DNA of 64,000 nt from Verrucomicrobiota bacterium (GCA_022710935.1 JAKLFY010000006.1:62001-126000), one strand, 5' to 3'. Counted from the stretch's first letter, positions 50,801 through 60,797 are shown. Numbers and translations are program-made. The notes: generated by a model not told the origin, from the sequence alone.

Positions 50801-51699
50801 AGTCGGCCGATGTCCTGGCCCGCGATATCCGGGTCAAAGACCCCCTGATCGAACGCTCGGACGACTGGGCCTTCCCGACCAACAAATTCCCCAATGTCGG
50901 CTGGATGGGGCGCGTCCACCGCGGCACCCCGTGGCAGACGATCTACCTCAAGGCCGACATCGCCGACACCAACACGACGACCCAGACCTCGTGGTACCGC
51001 TGGGCCGGCAGCCAGGGCACCCACCCGACCAACGACTGGATCCTGGCCGACCTGTTCACCACCGCCCCCACCGACAACGCGCAGCGCGGCCTGCTCTCGG
51101 TCAATCAGGACAACCTCGCCGCCTGGGCCGCTGTCCTGAGCGGAGTGAGCGTCCTTGTCCCCATCGACGACACCGGCGCCCTCGACGAACTCTTCCTCGA
51201 GCAGGTGTCATCAAACCTGTTCGAGCCCTCGGCCACCAACCTCAGCACCCTCCGGAAGATTGTCGATGGCATCAACCGCACCCGCGCGCAGGAAACCAAC
51301 ATCCTGTTCGGCGCCCATGCGCCCTACTTCGATTCCCTCGGACGCATCCTCGCCACGCCGGAACTGACCTTCGCCAGTCCGCCGGCCACCCCCGGAAGCA
51401 CGGGCACACTCCCCCGCAAACTGCCGGTCTGGCCGCGCGACGAAGTGATCGAGCGCATCCCTCAACAGATTCTCTCACTGCTCAAGTCGGATGAACCCCG
51501 ATTCGTGGTCTACGCCTTCGGCCAGACGCTCAAGGAAGCGCCCAGCTCGCTCTACTTCGGCGAAGGCATCTTCAACCGCATGTGCACCAACTACCAGGTC
51601 AAGAGCGAATTCGTCACCCGGTCCGTCGTTCGCCTCGATGGGTCGCTCGACAGCCCCCGGGCTGTCGTCGAAAACTTCAATGAGATCCTCAGCGAATAA
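47890..51699 (+). CDS. Verru_Chthon cassette protein A-like large pilus-assembly protein
   Basis: A 1269-residue protein. RGVALVITLIMLAVVTLMAITFLAVSRRER near the N-terminus is a PilX/GspK-type anchor without a normal prepilin cleavage motif. The remainder is a very long exported part rich in Asn, Thr and Tyr with helical and beta patches; ALARAQAEVVARMQAN continues the anchor helix. Its size and place as the last gene of the D-B-C-A order match cassette protein A. It may cap or organise the fibre made from the smaller pseudopilins. Its start overlaps cassette C by 4 nt. Confidence 0.72.
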   Translation: MKPHSQRQRGVALVITLIMLAVVTLMAITFLAVSRRERSAVAVTEEQNTSRLMADAALARAQAEVVARMQANSSPYAYDLMVSTNYISPVGFNPSLDWQQLNPTNVNYDHLLGNSAPVTGRDRLRNIANLVLDPRAPVFVSDGTNVDFRFYLDLNRNGRFETNGLQPILDENGRTIRVGTGTNVLREHLVGDPEWIAVLQHPDYPHSATNRFVGRYAYMVLPAGKSLDLNFIHNNAGARGGDAAMANSRFFRNQGVGSWELNLGGFLHHLNTNAWPNYDYRGLAAPQSGACFLTALDFLRHRYGGNYNTLAPARDWFIWNQASMANVLRNDYIDMYADGPAFTGTEPLTADNDDPTLPWPGSESATTYYEINDLFSTNKAPARWLTGIVLAQAQPSTYDRYTLYRMLGQMGMDSVAPTDRKINLNYNNLAPYHATNLVSWEPHDFFTNVANRLIQAHRTMRSVRVSGGAVYNNTYIGEYLVRPGMSVTNIRIHPFNEYSPALHRLLQLTLNLYDATGQRNLTGASANRPHHPTVMRPLFGLDQDGSSIIIRDYVEVTNAAVVNSLRTYDLSSADDRARLVNDPYAVVYDVPFVIGAKKGWPNFNEVAMLNVAQLTRKTEVRKRTLLELPSQTNLLYFLTVSNKVGLEAWNSYTQNVSRALQVVVKGNFSIAVTNLDSTVPLNGVFGDLPYNTNFALAAWPSNHFVLPVSQSLVVLSNVMYHPQTGQFIPAGTDLNFIPNQGFYMPQLALEFTNRFFYALVDQSVTPNRLVDFVCLGNMKGVMDLSREIAGRAQLASVAGSGSEPPNTWLTNRVGGSTDLLAPTLGVQNQIDISLGNITTSAQQWRSWSAVSAEGRDKERSIDRLRLFCGLTPLTYTSQRERDRLAQEIAGKLAIQAGYSPTRKVYQEITWQANDPLVHYTLGDLLDPFNPPNDPNRTNAVRFAIPPQITLTNSNLGLLNQRYRPWGGNPNESADVLARDIRVKDPLIERSDDWAFPTNKFPNVGWMGRVHRGTPWQTIYLKADIADTNTTTQTSWYRWAGSQGTHPTNDWILADLFTTAPTDNAQRGLLSVNQDNLAAWAAVLSGVSVLVPIDDTGALDELFLEQVSSNLFEPSATNLSTLRKIVDGINRTRAQETNILFGAHAPYFDSLGRILATPELTFASPPATPGSTGTLPRKLPVWPRDEVIERIPQQILSLLKSDEPRFVVYAFGQTLKEAPSSLYFGEGIFNRMCTNYQVKSEFVTRSVVRLDGSLDSPRAVVENFNEILSE

Positions 51700-51738
51700 C
51701 GAGGCGCTCCTCGGGCCACCCCACCTTCCATTCGTTTT

Positions 51739-54700
51739 ATGACGTCGCGAACACGGTCATTCCTCGTTCTGGCCTGCGTCCTGGGCGCATTCGGCTTCTG
51801 GCAACTCGCCCATCGCCGTGCTGCCCTCGAAAAGATCGCACCCTCGGACCGTTTGACCCGGACCGCCCAGGCCGCCCCAGACAGCCCTGAACCGGCGCCA
51901 GACGTCCGGTTGCTCACCAATCTCATCCCCCTCCCCGCCGCGGTCAGGCCCATCGACCAATCCGCAGCCGCGACCGCACCCGAGTCCGATGCGGCGGAAC
52001 CGGCGGTCGATCCGCAGTTCCCCCGCCGCCTGCGCAACACGTCCAAGCCGATCCGTGAACTCGCCCGCAGCGACTCCGCCATCCTCCTGCGCAACGCCCT
52101 GATCGACACCGCCTCGGACGTTCCCCTGTCCTTGCCGCCGCACCTCAAGACCGGCGAGGAACCGGGGAGCTATGTGATCCAGGCCAAGGGGCCAATTACC
52201 GAGGCTTTTCGCGCGGCGCTTGCCGATCAAGGGGCCGACATCGTCTCGTACATCCCGAACAACGCCTACCTGGTGCGCGCGTCCGCGTCCGCGGCGCATG
52301 CCCTCCGGATCTCCGGCTCGGCCCGGGCGGTGATTCCCTTCGAGCCCTACTACAAGATCGATCCCAGCCTCCTCGAACTCGCCGTCGAGCAGCAACCGCT
52401 GCCGCCCCGCGCGCGCCTGCGCGTCACGCTCCTGCCCGAGGAGGGACCCGGCGCGCGCCACGCCCTCGAAGCCATCGGCGCCAACATCCTGGCCGAGGCG
52501 CGATCCCCCTTCGGTCCGCAGTTCGTGGTCGATCCGCCTCCGGGCGAGGTGACCGCGCTGGCCTGCCTGCCGGAAGTCCAGTTGGTCGAGCCGTGGGTCG
52601 CGCGCCTTCCCATGAACGACCTGACCGGGGTGCGCATGGGCGTGCTCTGGAACACAGTCGACGGCGGGGCTTCGACGAATCTGACCCTGCCCCTGACCGG
52701 ATCGAACATCTGCGTGAATGTGAACGATTCGGGCGTCAAGACCAATCACCCCGATCTGATGCTGGGCGGGCAGCACCGGATCTACGGCGACACCAACGCC
52801 GCCTCGCTCGTCGACACCAACGGCCACGGCACCCATGTGGCCGGAACGATCATTGGCCTGGGGACCAGCGTCACGGCGGGCACCAACGTGTACGGCTCGC
52901 TCAGCAACGCGGTCTTCCGCGGCATCGCCCCCGCGGCCAGCCTGTTCGTGCTGCCGATCGACCTGGACGGCGGCCCGACCATATCGGACACCTACCTGCA
53001 GGAGACGGCCGCCAACACGCGGTATGGAACAAACCACAGTCTGACCAACATCCTGATCTCGAACAACAGTTGGGGCTACCCGGGACGGTTTGACTACGAC
53101 TCGTCCGCCGCAAGCTACGACGCGGCCACGCGCGATGCCCTGCCCTACTCGCCCGGTCCCCAGGCCCTGCTGTTCGTCTTCGCCGCCGGCAATAGCGGCG
53201 CGGGCAATGACGTCGGCACGGGCGGCGAGCCAGGCACCATCACCTCTCCGGGCACGGCCAAGAACGTCCTGACCGTGGGGGCGACCGAGCTCAACCGCTT
53301 CGTCTATCTCACCAACATCGTGACGAACATCATCGACGTCATCGACACGAACGGCGAACCGATCACGGTCACGAATATCGAGGCGGGTCAATACACCTTC
53401 CCCGAGACGGACACCGACAGCCAGGTCGCGCCATTCTCGAGCCGCGGCAACGTCGGCATCGGGTTCGAAAGCGAGGTGGGCCGCTTCAAACCCGACGTGG
53501 TCGCGCCGGGCACGTTCGTCTACTCGACCTGGATCGACGACTGGCCAACCAACGGCCTGGTGACCAATCGCGTGGTCCAGACTTACGCCCAGCAAATCGC
53601 CTTTCCGGGCGAGACAAATACCTACGTCTACACGGTCGCCCCCAACGTCGTTTACCTCGAGATCGAGGTGCTCCCCAACGAGCGCACGATCCTGCCCTTT
53701 TCGCCCTTGACCATCCGGGCGCGGTTGAACGGCGCCGATGTCACCGGCCAGACCAACGTGGTCGTCACCCCGCTGTCCGAGGGCACGCTGATCTACACCA
53801 TCACGACCGATGAAGCCCAGGCCGAGGCGGTGGATTTCGACTTGCGGGTGACGACGCTGGTCGAGAATTCACTGGGCAATTACGTCGGGCCGTACACGCA
53901 GTCCTACACCAACAGCACACCGGGCGCGCGCTATCGCTTCAGTTCCGGCACCAGTTCCTCGGCGGCGGCGGTTTCAGGCATGCTGGCCCTGCTCCAGGAG
54001 TTGTTCGAGCAGCATCTCGAGACCAATGCCAGCCCCGCCCTGCTCAAGGCGCTCATCATCAACGGGGCGCGGTCTTTGGGGCCCGAGTACAGCTACGGCG
54101 TGAAGGCCTCCTACAACTACCAGGGCTGGGGCCTGGCCAACCTCACCAACACGCTGCCCCTGGCCATCACCAACGCCCTCTCCGACACCTCGAACTGGCC
54201 GGTCCAATGGGTCGATCAAAGCCCCACCAACGCCATCGCGACCGGGCAGACGCACGAGTACCAGATCGCGTTGCCCACCAACGCCTCCCCATCCGCGCTG
54301 CGCGTGACTCTGGTCTGGACCGACCCGCCCGGCAATCCGGCGGCGGCATCCAAACTCGTCAACGACCTCGATCTCGAAGTGCAACAGGGCACGAACCAGA
54401 TCGTCTACGGCAACGACTTCGAACCCGATTACGACTTCAACACGGTCCACCCCGTCGGCACCAACGCCGTCACCGACGCCCCCAGAGACACCATCAACAA
54501 CGTCGAGAACGCGTTCTTGAGCCTGCCCTCGAACACCAATTACACCGTCCGCGTGATCGGACGCCGGGTCAACGTCAACGCCGTCACCGCCCACACCAAC
54601 GCCATCGTCCAGGACTACGCGCTCGTGGTGTCAATCGATTCCACCAATCGCCTCGAACTCAGGCCTCAGCCCACCAACTCGGCCGCGTTCACAACGCCCT

Positions 54701-57700
54701 CGCCCGATGTGCTGACCAACGGCCTGCCCCGGCTCCACGACCGCGCGGGCGCCAACTCCCCCCTCCTCGAATACCCGTTGGGCACACGGCTCCAATGGCA
54801 CTTCTATGTCTTCACCAATGCGCCCACGCCCTACGATTGGTACACCAACTTCGGCACCAACGTCGCCATCGCCCTCCACACGCCGCTGAACCTCTCGGTC
54901 GCGCGCAATGTCGAGCCGGACATCGACCTCTACGTGTCCAGGGACCGGCGTCTGCTCGATCTTGATCAGCAGGTGGTCGCCGCCGCCGACCGCTCGATCC
55001 AGCGCGGCGGGTCGTCGGAGACCATCATGTACACGAACGCGGTCGTGGACCCGTCGGAGGTGTTCTATGTCGGCGTCAAGTCCGAGGACCAGATGGCGGC
55101 GGAATACAGCATCGTGGCCCTCTCGACGATGGAGCCTTTCGCCACCATCGATGAACAGGGCAACCACTGGCTGCGGGGATTGCCCGTGCCCCGGCCCATC
55201 GCGGACGGCTCGCCCGTGACGCCGGCCTACGCCCAGGTGTACGCGTTCGATCCGTATCCGATCGACGTCAACATGGTCGTCGTCTCGAACACGCTGGTCC
55301 ACGAACTGCTCGGCGACCTGCTGGGGGCCCTCAGCCACAACACGCGCGGCATGGTCCTCAACAACCACCGCAGTTTCGGCGACGTCGGCGGCGTCTACTC
55401 GATGCTCTACGACGACAGCGGCTCGGGCGAATTCCCCGACGCCGATACGACCGACGGCCCCGGATCGCTCGACGATTTCATCGCTGTCGAAGGAAGCGGG
55501 TCGTGGATGCTGACCGCCGTCGACAATGCCCTGGGCCAGACCGGCTACGTCCAGAACCTCACCATCCGATTGACCCCCAACCTCGATTTGCTCGCCGGCG
55601 CCTTCGTCAACCTCGGCGCCAACATGTGGCGCTTCGCCCACCTCGATGTCCCCCCCGGCGTCAGCCGCATGATCGTCGAGGTCCGCTCCCTCTCCGCCGG
55701 CCCTCTCGAGGTCTATGTCCGCCGCGGCGCGCGCCCCACCGCCACTCGATTCGATGCCCATGCCACCATGTTCCCGACCGGCGGCGACCTGAGCCTGGGA
55801 ATCGAGGATGATCCGCCGCTGCGCTACGGCCTCTACCACTTCGGCTTCTTCAACCCCACCGCCTCCGATATCTCCTTCTATGTCTCCGTCCGCTTCGAAT
55901 ACGACGTCCCCGGCATCTTCCGGTCAGATTCGGCCTCGACCAACATCGTCGCCCTGGGCGACGACGTGATCAGTGTCGGCACCAACGCCCTCACCAGCGG
56001 CCTCACGATCAGCGAGATCAAGGTCGGCGTCCGCCTCAACCACGAGCGCGCGTCCGACCTCGCCGTCTACCTGGTCACACCCCGCGGCGAGCGGGTCCTG
56101 CTCAGCGAGAATCGAGGCGGCACCAACTGGCAAACGTGGGGCGGCGAAACCCTCGTCAGCGATTTCCGCCACGTCGCGCTCACCTACGACCAGGCCAGCC
56201 GCGTCGCGGCCCTTTACCTCGATGGCGAAAGGATCCAACAGAAGGAATGCGTCGATCTGTCGGATCAGTTGCTCACCCGGGGCGACCTCTACCTGGGCTG
56301 GAAGCTCGACGGCACCAACACCCCCGGACGCTTCCCCGGCTATCTCGACGAAATCGATGTCTACCGCCGCGCCCTGTCCGCATCCGAAATCCGCGGCATC
56401 TTCAAGTTCGGGCCCGCCGGCAAGCCGGACGACGGTCTGGTCAGCCGCTGGGCCATGGATGATCTCGATGGCGGCATCACGCCCGACGCCCTGACCAACA
56501 ATCCCGCCGAACTCTTTGGCGCCGCGGAGATCGACTGGCCGGGCCAGATCGCCCAATCGCTGCATCTTCCCACAAACTCCAACGCCGGTTACGCCCGCAT
56601 CCCGGCCAGCCTGAGCCTGGACGTCGGCGCCGGCACCCCCGGCTTCACCATCGACGCCTGGATCAATCCCCAGGACCTGAGCGAGGAACGCCCCATCCTC
56701 GTCTGGAGCCCCTCGACCAACCAATCCGGACTCGAACTCTTCCTGCGTCCGGGCGCGCTCACCAACCGCCCGCCCGGCGAACTGGTCGGGCGCCTGGTCG
56801 ACTCGACGGGCATCACCAACGAACTGGTCGCCGGCCCCGACTACCAGGGGGCCATCCGCACCAACCTGTGGACGACGAACCTGGTGTTTGCCACGTTCAG
56901 CGACGACACCAACGTGGCCCACCTCCCGATCAAGCTGGCGGGCTTGACGAACAACGGCACCGCCTATCTCACCAACTACGTCGGCCCGGCCAGCGACGCC
57001 ACCAACACGTTCACCAATCGCCTGGTCAGCGGCTTCGAACGGGTCGATGCCACCCCCACAGCCACCTTCTGCGGCACCTTGATCCCCTGCGATCTCCGGT
57101 GGCTCGGCGACACGAATCTCGACGACGGCCCGACCAACGGCTGGTGGGTGCTCTCGAACGCCGTCACGGTCATTCAGGCGCCCGCCGTCGCTCATACCGG
57201 CACCAACCTGCTCGCCCTGCGCGACGGCCATATCAGCCGCCTCTTCAGAACAGAGCCCGGCACGGAGTACCGGCTCCAGTTCACCCACCGGCGCCAACCG
57301 ATGCCCACCGACATCGTCGCCTGGTGGCCCGGCGCGGGGAACCTGACCGACCGCGTCAGCGGCCGTGAAGGCGAGGAGGAGGGCGAGCTTCGCTACACCA
57401 ACGCCTTCGTCTACGACGCCTGCGCCGATCCCGGCCGGGGCTTCCTCTTCATGACCAACGCGGGGCACATCGTCATCCCACACGACCCGTCCCTCGAAAC
57501 CACCAATCAATGGACCATCGAGGCCTGGGTCAACCTCTCGAACGCGCTCGACCTCACCAACGCGCCGCCCCTCGGCGGACCAGTCGTCATCCGGCAATCC
57601 CTTGCCACAAACGGGCTGGGCAATGCCCTCATCAATTACGGATTGGGCATCTCCGAACAGGGAGTCGAGCTCTGGTACAACGACCCGTGGGTCCAGGGAC

Positions 57701-60207
57701 ATCCCGACTCCGAAGATCCACTCTTCGAGCTGATCCGATCCCGCGAGGCGCTCAGCACCGAGCGCTTCCATCATGTCGCCGGCACCTTCCGTCAGGTGAG
57801 CCCCGACCGCGTCGAGCTGCGGCTCTATGTGGACGGCGCGCTCGATCGCCATGTGGCGCTCCCCGGCTCATTGGCCAACACAATCGACCTTGCGCAACCC
57901 GACGCCCTTAGCCTTCTCATCGCCACCAACGCCGTGGGCCACCCCACCCTCGGCGGCCTCGATGGCTTCAACGGCATCATCGACGAACTCAGCCTCTATG
58001 CGCGCGCACTGACCGCCGACGAAATCCACGCCGTCTATGCCATGCGCAGGGTCGGCAAAGCCCCGCCCCCCGGACGCGCGCGCACCCGCCTGACCGTAGG
58101 CGGAGCGGACGATGCGGCATGCGCGTGCACGTGCGAGGCTTGGCCCACCAACTGGCTGAGCCGGAGCACCCGCGTGTTCAACACGGACAGCGACCAGTGG
58201 CAGACCAACACGATCACGTTCCTGGCCGTGGCGCCCCACACGCGGATCGATCTCGAGGCGATCGCGCCCGGGGCTTTGATTGACTCGCTCGAGGTGATCG
58301 AGTTGCGCCCACGCTACTTCCAGCCCGAGGAATCCATGTCGAGCCTCATCGGCCAACTCGCGGTCGGGGACTGGCGCCTCGAAGTGGTCGACCGCCGGAC
58401 CGGCGCGACCAACGACATCGCTCCCGAGCTTCTCACCTGGCAGTTGGACCTCCAGTTCGGGCCGCCACTCTATCCCATCCTCACCCTCACCAACGGCGTG
58501 ACCTACACCAATACGCTCCCGCGCGCCACACGCTATTTCATGGTCAATGTGCCCGAGGGGACCGAGCGGGTGCTGAACACGCTCACCAACCTCGCCGCGG
58601 CCGGCATCGACCTCTGGTTCAACGCCAAGGGATTGCCAACCGGCGAGCCCGAGTACGGCGATTTCCGGTTGCTCACCAACGTCGTCATGGGCGCGCCCGG
58701 TTACTCGATCGTCGCCACCAACGGCTCCTGGCTCACCTCGTCCGACTTGCAGGCCACCAACCACTTCGCCGGCGCGCCCCGCCTCGAGCCGGGCCGCACC
58801 TATTACCTGGGCGTTCGCAACGATCAGGCCACCACCGCCGAGTTTGCCCTCCGGGTCGATTTCTTCCCGAATGAAAACCGCGAAATCTGCCCCGAACTCG
58901 ATCCCCTGCCTCCAGGCGGCGTGATTGGCACCATGTCCGAATCGGACGATCTTCAGTACTATTGTTACACCGTGCCCCAGGGAGCCGCGTGCGTCCGGTT
59001 CCACCTCGAACCGCTCGACGGGGACCTCAACCTCTACATCCGCAACGCGCGTTCGGAACTGCCTCTGCGCCCGCAACCCGATTGGTTCGAGTACGCAGCC
59101 AACAGCCCGGGCACCAACGCCGAAGTGATCGTTGTCAACCAGCGCTCCTGCGTCCCCCTCTTCGCCGGCCACTGGTACCTGGGCATCGAAAACCGCGAGG
59201 CCCGCGGCGTCCAATACCGGCTCTGGGTCGAAGAACAGCACGCCTACATGGATACGCCGCTGGCAGCCGATCAGCCGATCATCGCAACCGCGCGCCCAGG
59301 CAACGACACCTGCTCCTACTTCGTCTTCTCCGTCACCAACGCCGTCCCCGCCGTGCAGTTCGACCTCGAGTCATTCTCGAACCCCGCCCGGCTCCTGGTC
59401 AGCCGCAACAGCCGGCCGGGGCCGTGCGACAGCCTGCGTGAGGACGAGGCCGCCCCCGGCCTGCCCACCCGCATCCTCATCTGCACAAACGATGCCCTGC
59501 CCGATTTGCGCGGCGATTGGTACGTCGCCGTCATCAACCGCGCCCCGACCGACACCCCCTTCCGGCTCAGAGCCGGCTACGGCCTCGATCTCCTGCCCGT
59601 GCTCCGCGCGGGCGTGACGATCACAAACACGATCGGCAGCACCCTCGAAGGCGGGGGCTGCATTCCCGATGCCTACCGCTTCACCGTCGTTCCCAATGCC
59701 ACGCGCGCTCTGTTCCGTCTGGTCCCCCTCGACGGCGACGCCGACCTCGCCCTGCGGTTCGGCGAACTTCCCGAGTCGTGGCTTTTCGACTACCTGGGCA
59801 GCACGCCTGGCATCGCTCCTGAGTTCATCGAGGTCGAGACGAATAGCGTCCCGCAGCCGTTGGTGCCCGGCGACTGGTTCGTGCGCGTGTTCAACCAAAC
59901 CCAGAGCGCCGTCACTTACCTCCTCGTTGCCGAGCAATACGCCGGAGACGATCCGACGGGCATCTTCCTCGACATGCCGGTCATCGCCCCCGACGGCACG
60001 GTGACGCTCACCTGGATGACGTATCCCGGACTGGTCTTTCGACTCCAGTACGCCACAACGATCCCCGCCTCCGGCCCGATCCCCTGGATCACAATCCCGA
60101 TCGACCTCACGTCGCCCACCAGCTTCTACTCGTTCGTCGACGATGGCGCGTTCACCGAGCCGTTCACATCGTTCCGGATCTACCGGCTCCTGCTGGTCGG
60201 ACCGTGA
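51739..60207 (+). CDS. Giant subtilisin-like exported protein with P-domain, LamG and PPC repeats
   Basis: A 2822-residue protein. Residues 1-25 hold a signal anchor. A propeptide-like part (75-290) is followed by an S8 protease: Asp330 (VNVNDSGVKTNHPDL), His363 (NGHGTHVAGTI), oxyanion Asn485 (FAAGNSGAG) and Ser739 (SGTSSSAAAVSGM), so the triad is complete. A P-domain-like region is near 1190-1290 and another begins near 1411, whose second half (SLIGQLAVGDWRLEVVD) appears only near 2200. Between are LamG-like segments. From 2250 on are about four PPC-like repeats and a C-terminal LTW...YRLLLVG module of the kind common in Verrucomicrobiota exported proteins. It starts 39 nt behind the pseudopilin cassette, so it may use that machine. 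Confidence 0.85.
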   Translation: MTSRTRSFLVLACVLGAFGFWQLAHRRAALEKIAPSDRLTRTAQAAPDSPEPAPDVRLLTNLIPLPAAVRPIDQSAAATAPESDAAEPAVDPQFPRRLRNTSKPIRELARSDSAILLRNALIDTASDVPLSLPPHLKTGEEPGSYVIQAKGPITEAFRAALADQGADIVSYIPNNAYLVRASASAAHALRISGSARAVIPFEPYYKIDPSLLELAVEQQPLPPRARLRVTLLPEEGPGARHALEAIGANILAEARSPFGPQFVVDPPPGEVTALACLPEVQLVEPWVARLPMNDLTGVRMGVLWNTVDGGASTNLTLPLTGSNICVNVNDSGVKTNHPDLMLGGQHRIYGDTNAASLVDTNGHGTHVAGTIIGLGTSVTAGTNVYGSLSNAVFRGIAPAASLFVLPIDLDGGPTISDTYLQETAANTRYGTNHSLTNILISNNSWGYPGRFDYDSSAASYDAATRDALPYSPGPQALLFVFAAGNSGAGNDVGTGGEPGTITSPGTAKNVLTVGATELNRFVYLTNIVTNIIDVIDTNGEPITVTNIEAGQYTFPETDTDSQVAPFSSRGNVGIGFESEVGRFKPDVVAPGTFVYSTWIDDWPTNGLVTNRVVQTYAQQIAFPGETNTYVYTVAPNVVYLEIEVLPNERTILPFSPLTIRARLNGADVTGQTNVVVTPLSEGTLIYTITTDEAQAEAVDFDLRVTTLVENSLGNYVGPYTQSYTNSTPGARYRFSSGTSSSAAAVSGMLALLQELFEQHLETNASPALLKALIINGARSLGPEYSYGVKASYNYQGWGLANLTNTLPLAITNALSDTSNWPVQWVDQSPTNAIATGQTHEYQIALPTNASPSALRVTLVWTDPPGNPAAASKLVNDLDLEVQQGTNQIVYGNDFEPDYDFNTVHPVGTNAVTDAPRDTINNVENAFLSLPSNTNYTVRVIGRRVNVNAVTAHTNAIVQDYALVVSIDSTNRLELRPQPTNSAAFTTPSPDVLTNGLPRLHDRAGANSPLLEYPLGTRLQWHFYVFTNAPTPYDWYTNFGTNVAIALHTPLNLSVARNVEPDIDLYVSRDRRLLDLDQQVVAAADRSIQRGGSSETIMYTNAVVDPSEVFYVGVKSEDQMAAEYSIVALSTMEPFATIDEQGNHWLRGLPVPRPIADGSPVTPAYAQVYAFDPYPIDVNMVVVSNTLVHELLGDLLGALSHNTRGMVLNNHRSFGDVGGVYSMLYDDSGSGEFPDADTTDGPGSLDDFIAVEGSGSWMLTAVDNALGQTGYVQNLTIRLTPNLDLLAGAFVNLGANMWRFAHLDVPPGVSRMIVEVRSLSAGPLEVYVRRGARPTATRFDAHATMFPTGGDLSLGIEDDPPLRYGLYHFGFFNPTASDISFYVSVRFEYDVPGIFRSDSASTNIVALGDDVISVGTNALTSGLTISEIKVGVRLNHERASDLAVYLVTPRGERVLLSENRGGTNWQTWGGETLVSDFRHVALTYDQASRVAALYLDGERIQQKECVDLSDQLLTRGDLYLGWKLDGTNTPGRFPGYLDEIDVYRRALSASEIRGIFKFGPAGKPDDGLVSRWAMDDLDGGITPDALTNNPAELFGAAEIDWPGQIAQSLHLPTNSNAGYARIPASLSLDVGAGTPGFTIDAWINPQDLSEERPILVWSPSTNQSGLELFLRPGALTNRPPGELVGRLVDSTGITNELVAGPDYQGAIRTNLWTTNLVFATFSDDTNVAHLPIKLAGLTNNGTAYLTNYVGPASDATNTFTNRLVSGFERVDATPTATFCGTLIPCDLRWLGDTNLDDGPTNGWWVLSNAVTVIQAPAVAHTGTNLLALRDGHISRLFRTEPGTEYRLQFTHRRQPMPTDIVAWWPGAGNLTDRVSGREGEEEGELRYTNAFVYDACADPGRGFLFMTNAGHIVIPHDPSLETTNQWTIEAWVNLSNALDLTNAPPLGGPVVIRQSLATNGLGNALINYGLGISEQGVELWYNDPWVQGHPDSEDPLFELIRSREALSTERFHHVAGTFRQVSPDRVELRLYVDGALDRHVALPGSLANTIDLAQPDALSLLIATNAVGHPTLGGLDGFNGIIDELSLYARALTADEIHAVYAMRRVGKAPPPGRARTRLTVGGADDAACACTCEAWPTNWLSRSTRVFNTDSDQWQTNTITFLAVAPHTRIDLEAIAPGALIDSLEVIELRPRYFQPEESMSSLIGQLAVGDWRLEVVDRRTGATNDIAPELLTWQLDLQFGPPLYPILTLTNGVTYTNTLPRATRYFMVNVPEGTERVLNTLTNLAAAGIDLWFNAKGLPTGEPEYGDFRLLTNVVMGAPGYSIVATNGSWLTSSDLQATNHFAGAPRLEPGRTYYLGVRNDQATTAEFALRVDFFPNENREICPELDPLPPGGVIGTMSESDDLQYYCYTVPQGAACVRFHLEPLDGDLNLYIRNARSELPLRPQPDWFEYAANSPGTNAEVIVVNQRSCVPLFAGHWYLGIENREARGVQYRLWVEEQHAYMDTPLAADQPIIATARPGNDTCSYFVFSVTNAVPAVQFDLESFSNPARLLVSRNSRPGPCDSLREDEAAPGLPTRILICTNDALPDLRGDWYVAVINRAPTDTPFRLRAGYGLDLLPVLRAGVTITNTIGSTLEGGGCIPDAYRFTVVPNATRALFRLVPLDGDADLALRFGELPESWLFDYLGSTPGIAPEFIEVETNSVPQPLVPGDWFVRVFNQTQSAVTYLLVAEQYAGDDPTGIFLDMPVIAPDGTVTLTWMTYPGLVFRLQYATTIPASGPIPWITIPIDLTSPTSFYSFVDDGAFTEPFTSFRIYRLLLVGP

Positions 60208-60269
60208 TCCCAGGCTCCGTCCAACGCAACGTCTGACGCCTGACGCGCCGGCAGCCCCGGATGCGCAGT

Positions 60270-60298
60270 CCAGAGAGATTCTTCAGATATTTCTCTGG
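60270..60298 (+). terminator. Possible hairpin terminator after the giant protease gene
   Basis: CCAGAGA (60270-60276) and TCTCTGG (60292-60298) form a 7-bp stem with a 15-nt loop, followed by ATTTTCAG. It lies between the giant gene and the zinc-ribbon gene. The stem is modest and the T run is short. Confidence 0.35.
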
Positions 60299-60357
60299 AT
60301 TTTCAGAAACCAAATCGCGACACTCTCTTCCTGTCGGGTACGAGAGGCCTCGAAGAG

Positions 60358-60738
60358 ATGAAAGTCATAGAGCGATTGCTGGAACTGCAGAAACTGGAGA
60401 TGGGACCAGAAGCCGAGGCGCCCGAGAATCGCCCGATCATCGACGCGTTGCGCAAGGAAATCCCCGAACCCATCCTGGGACACTACGATCGCTTGCGGGC
60501 CCGCGGCAAGAAAGGAGTCGCCCTCGTGCGGCATGGCGTCTGTTCCGGCTGCCAGATGAAACTCGCCACCGGCGTCCACGCCGCGTTGCTGCGGGACGAG
60601 GATATCGCCATGTGCGACAATTGCGCCCGCTACCTCCTGGTCGCCCCCGACCTGCCGCCTTCAACGCCGGAACCGCCCCCCCCAAAAGCCCCTGTTCGCC
60701 GCAAACGCCGCAAGGCTGCGCCCGATCCTTCCGCCTGA
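60358..60738 (+). CDS. Small zinc-ribbon protein with helical N-terminus
   Basis: A 126-residue protein. The N-terminal helical part ([19 protein letters not shown]) resembles the end of the coiled-coil zinc-ribbon (CdsZ/DUF164-like) family. The ribbon uses Cys62/Cys65 ([11 protein letters not shown]) and Cys86/Cys89 ([10 protein letters not shown]). The tail is basic and Pro-rich. Most relatives have about 120 more residues of coiled coil before this, so this may be a short form. Nucleic acid binding is plausible but unproven. Confidence 0.75.
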   Translation: MKVIERLLELQKLEMGPEAEAPENRPIIDALRKEIPEPILGHYDRLRARGKKGVALVRHGVCSGCQMKLATGVHAALLRDEDIAMCDNCARYLLVAPDLPPSTPEPPPPKAPVRRKRRKAAPDPSA

Positions 60739-60797
60739 GCCAGCCCCCCTTCGATCGGGCCCTCGATGCCCAGACCGCGCCGGCATCCACAAGGCTG

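Noticed and set aside
47902-51024. A 1040-codon open frame on the minus strand inside the cassette A-like gene
   Set aside because: It is antisense to a clear protein, has GC-skewed, Val/Gly/Asp-repetitive composition and no recognisable domain. High GC content removes stops in this frame.
51757-53595. Long minus-strand frame inside the giant protease (and similar ones at 54631-55839, 55924-57852 and 57868-59241)
   Set aside because: All are antisense to a continuous frame with an intact S8 triad and domain repeats.
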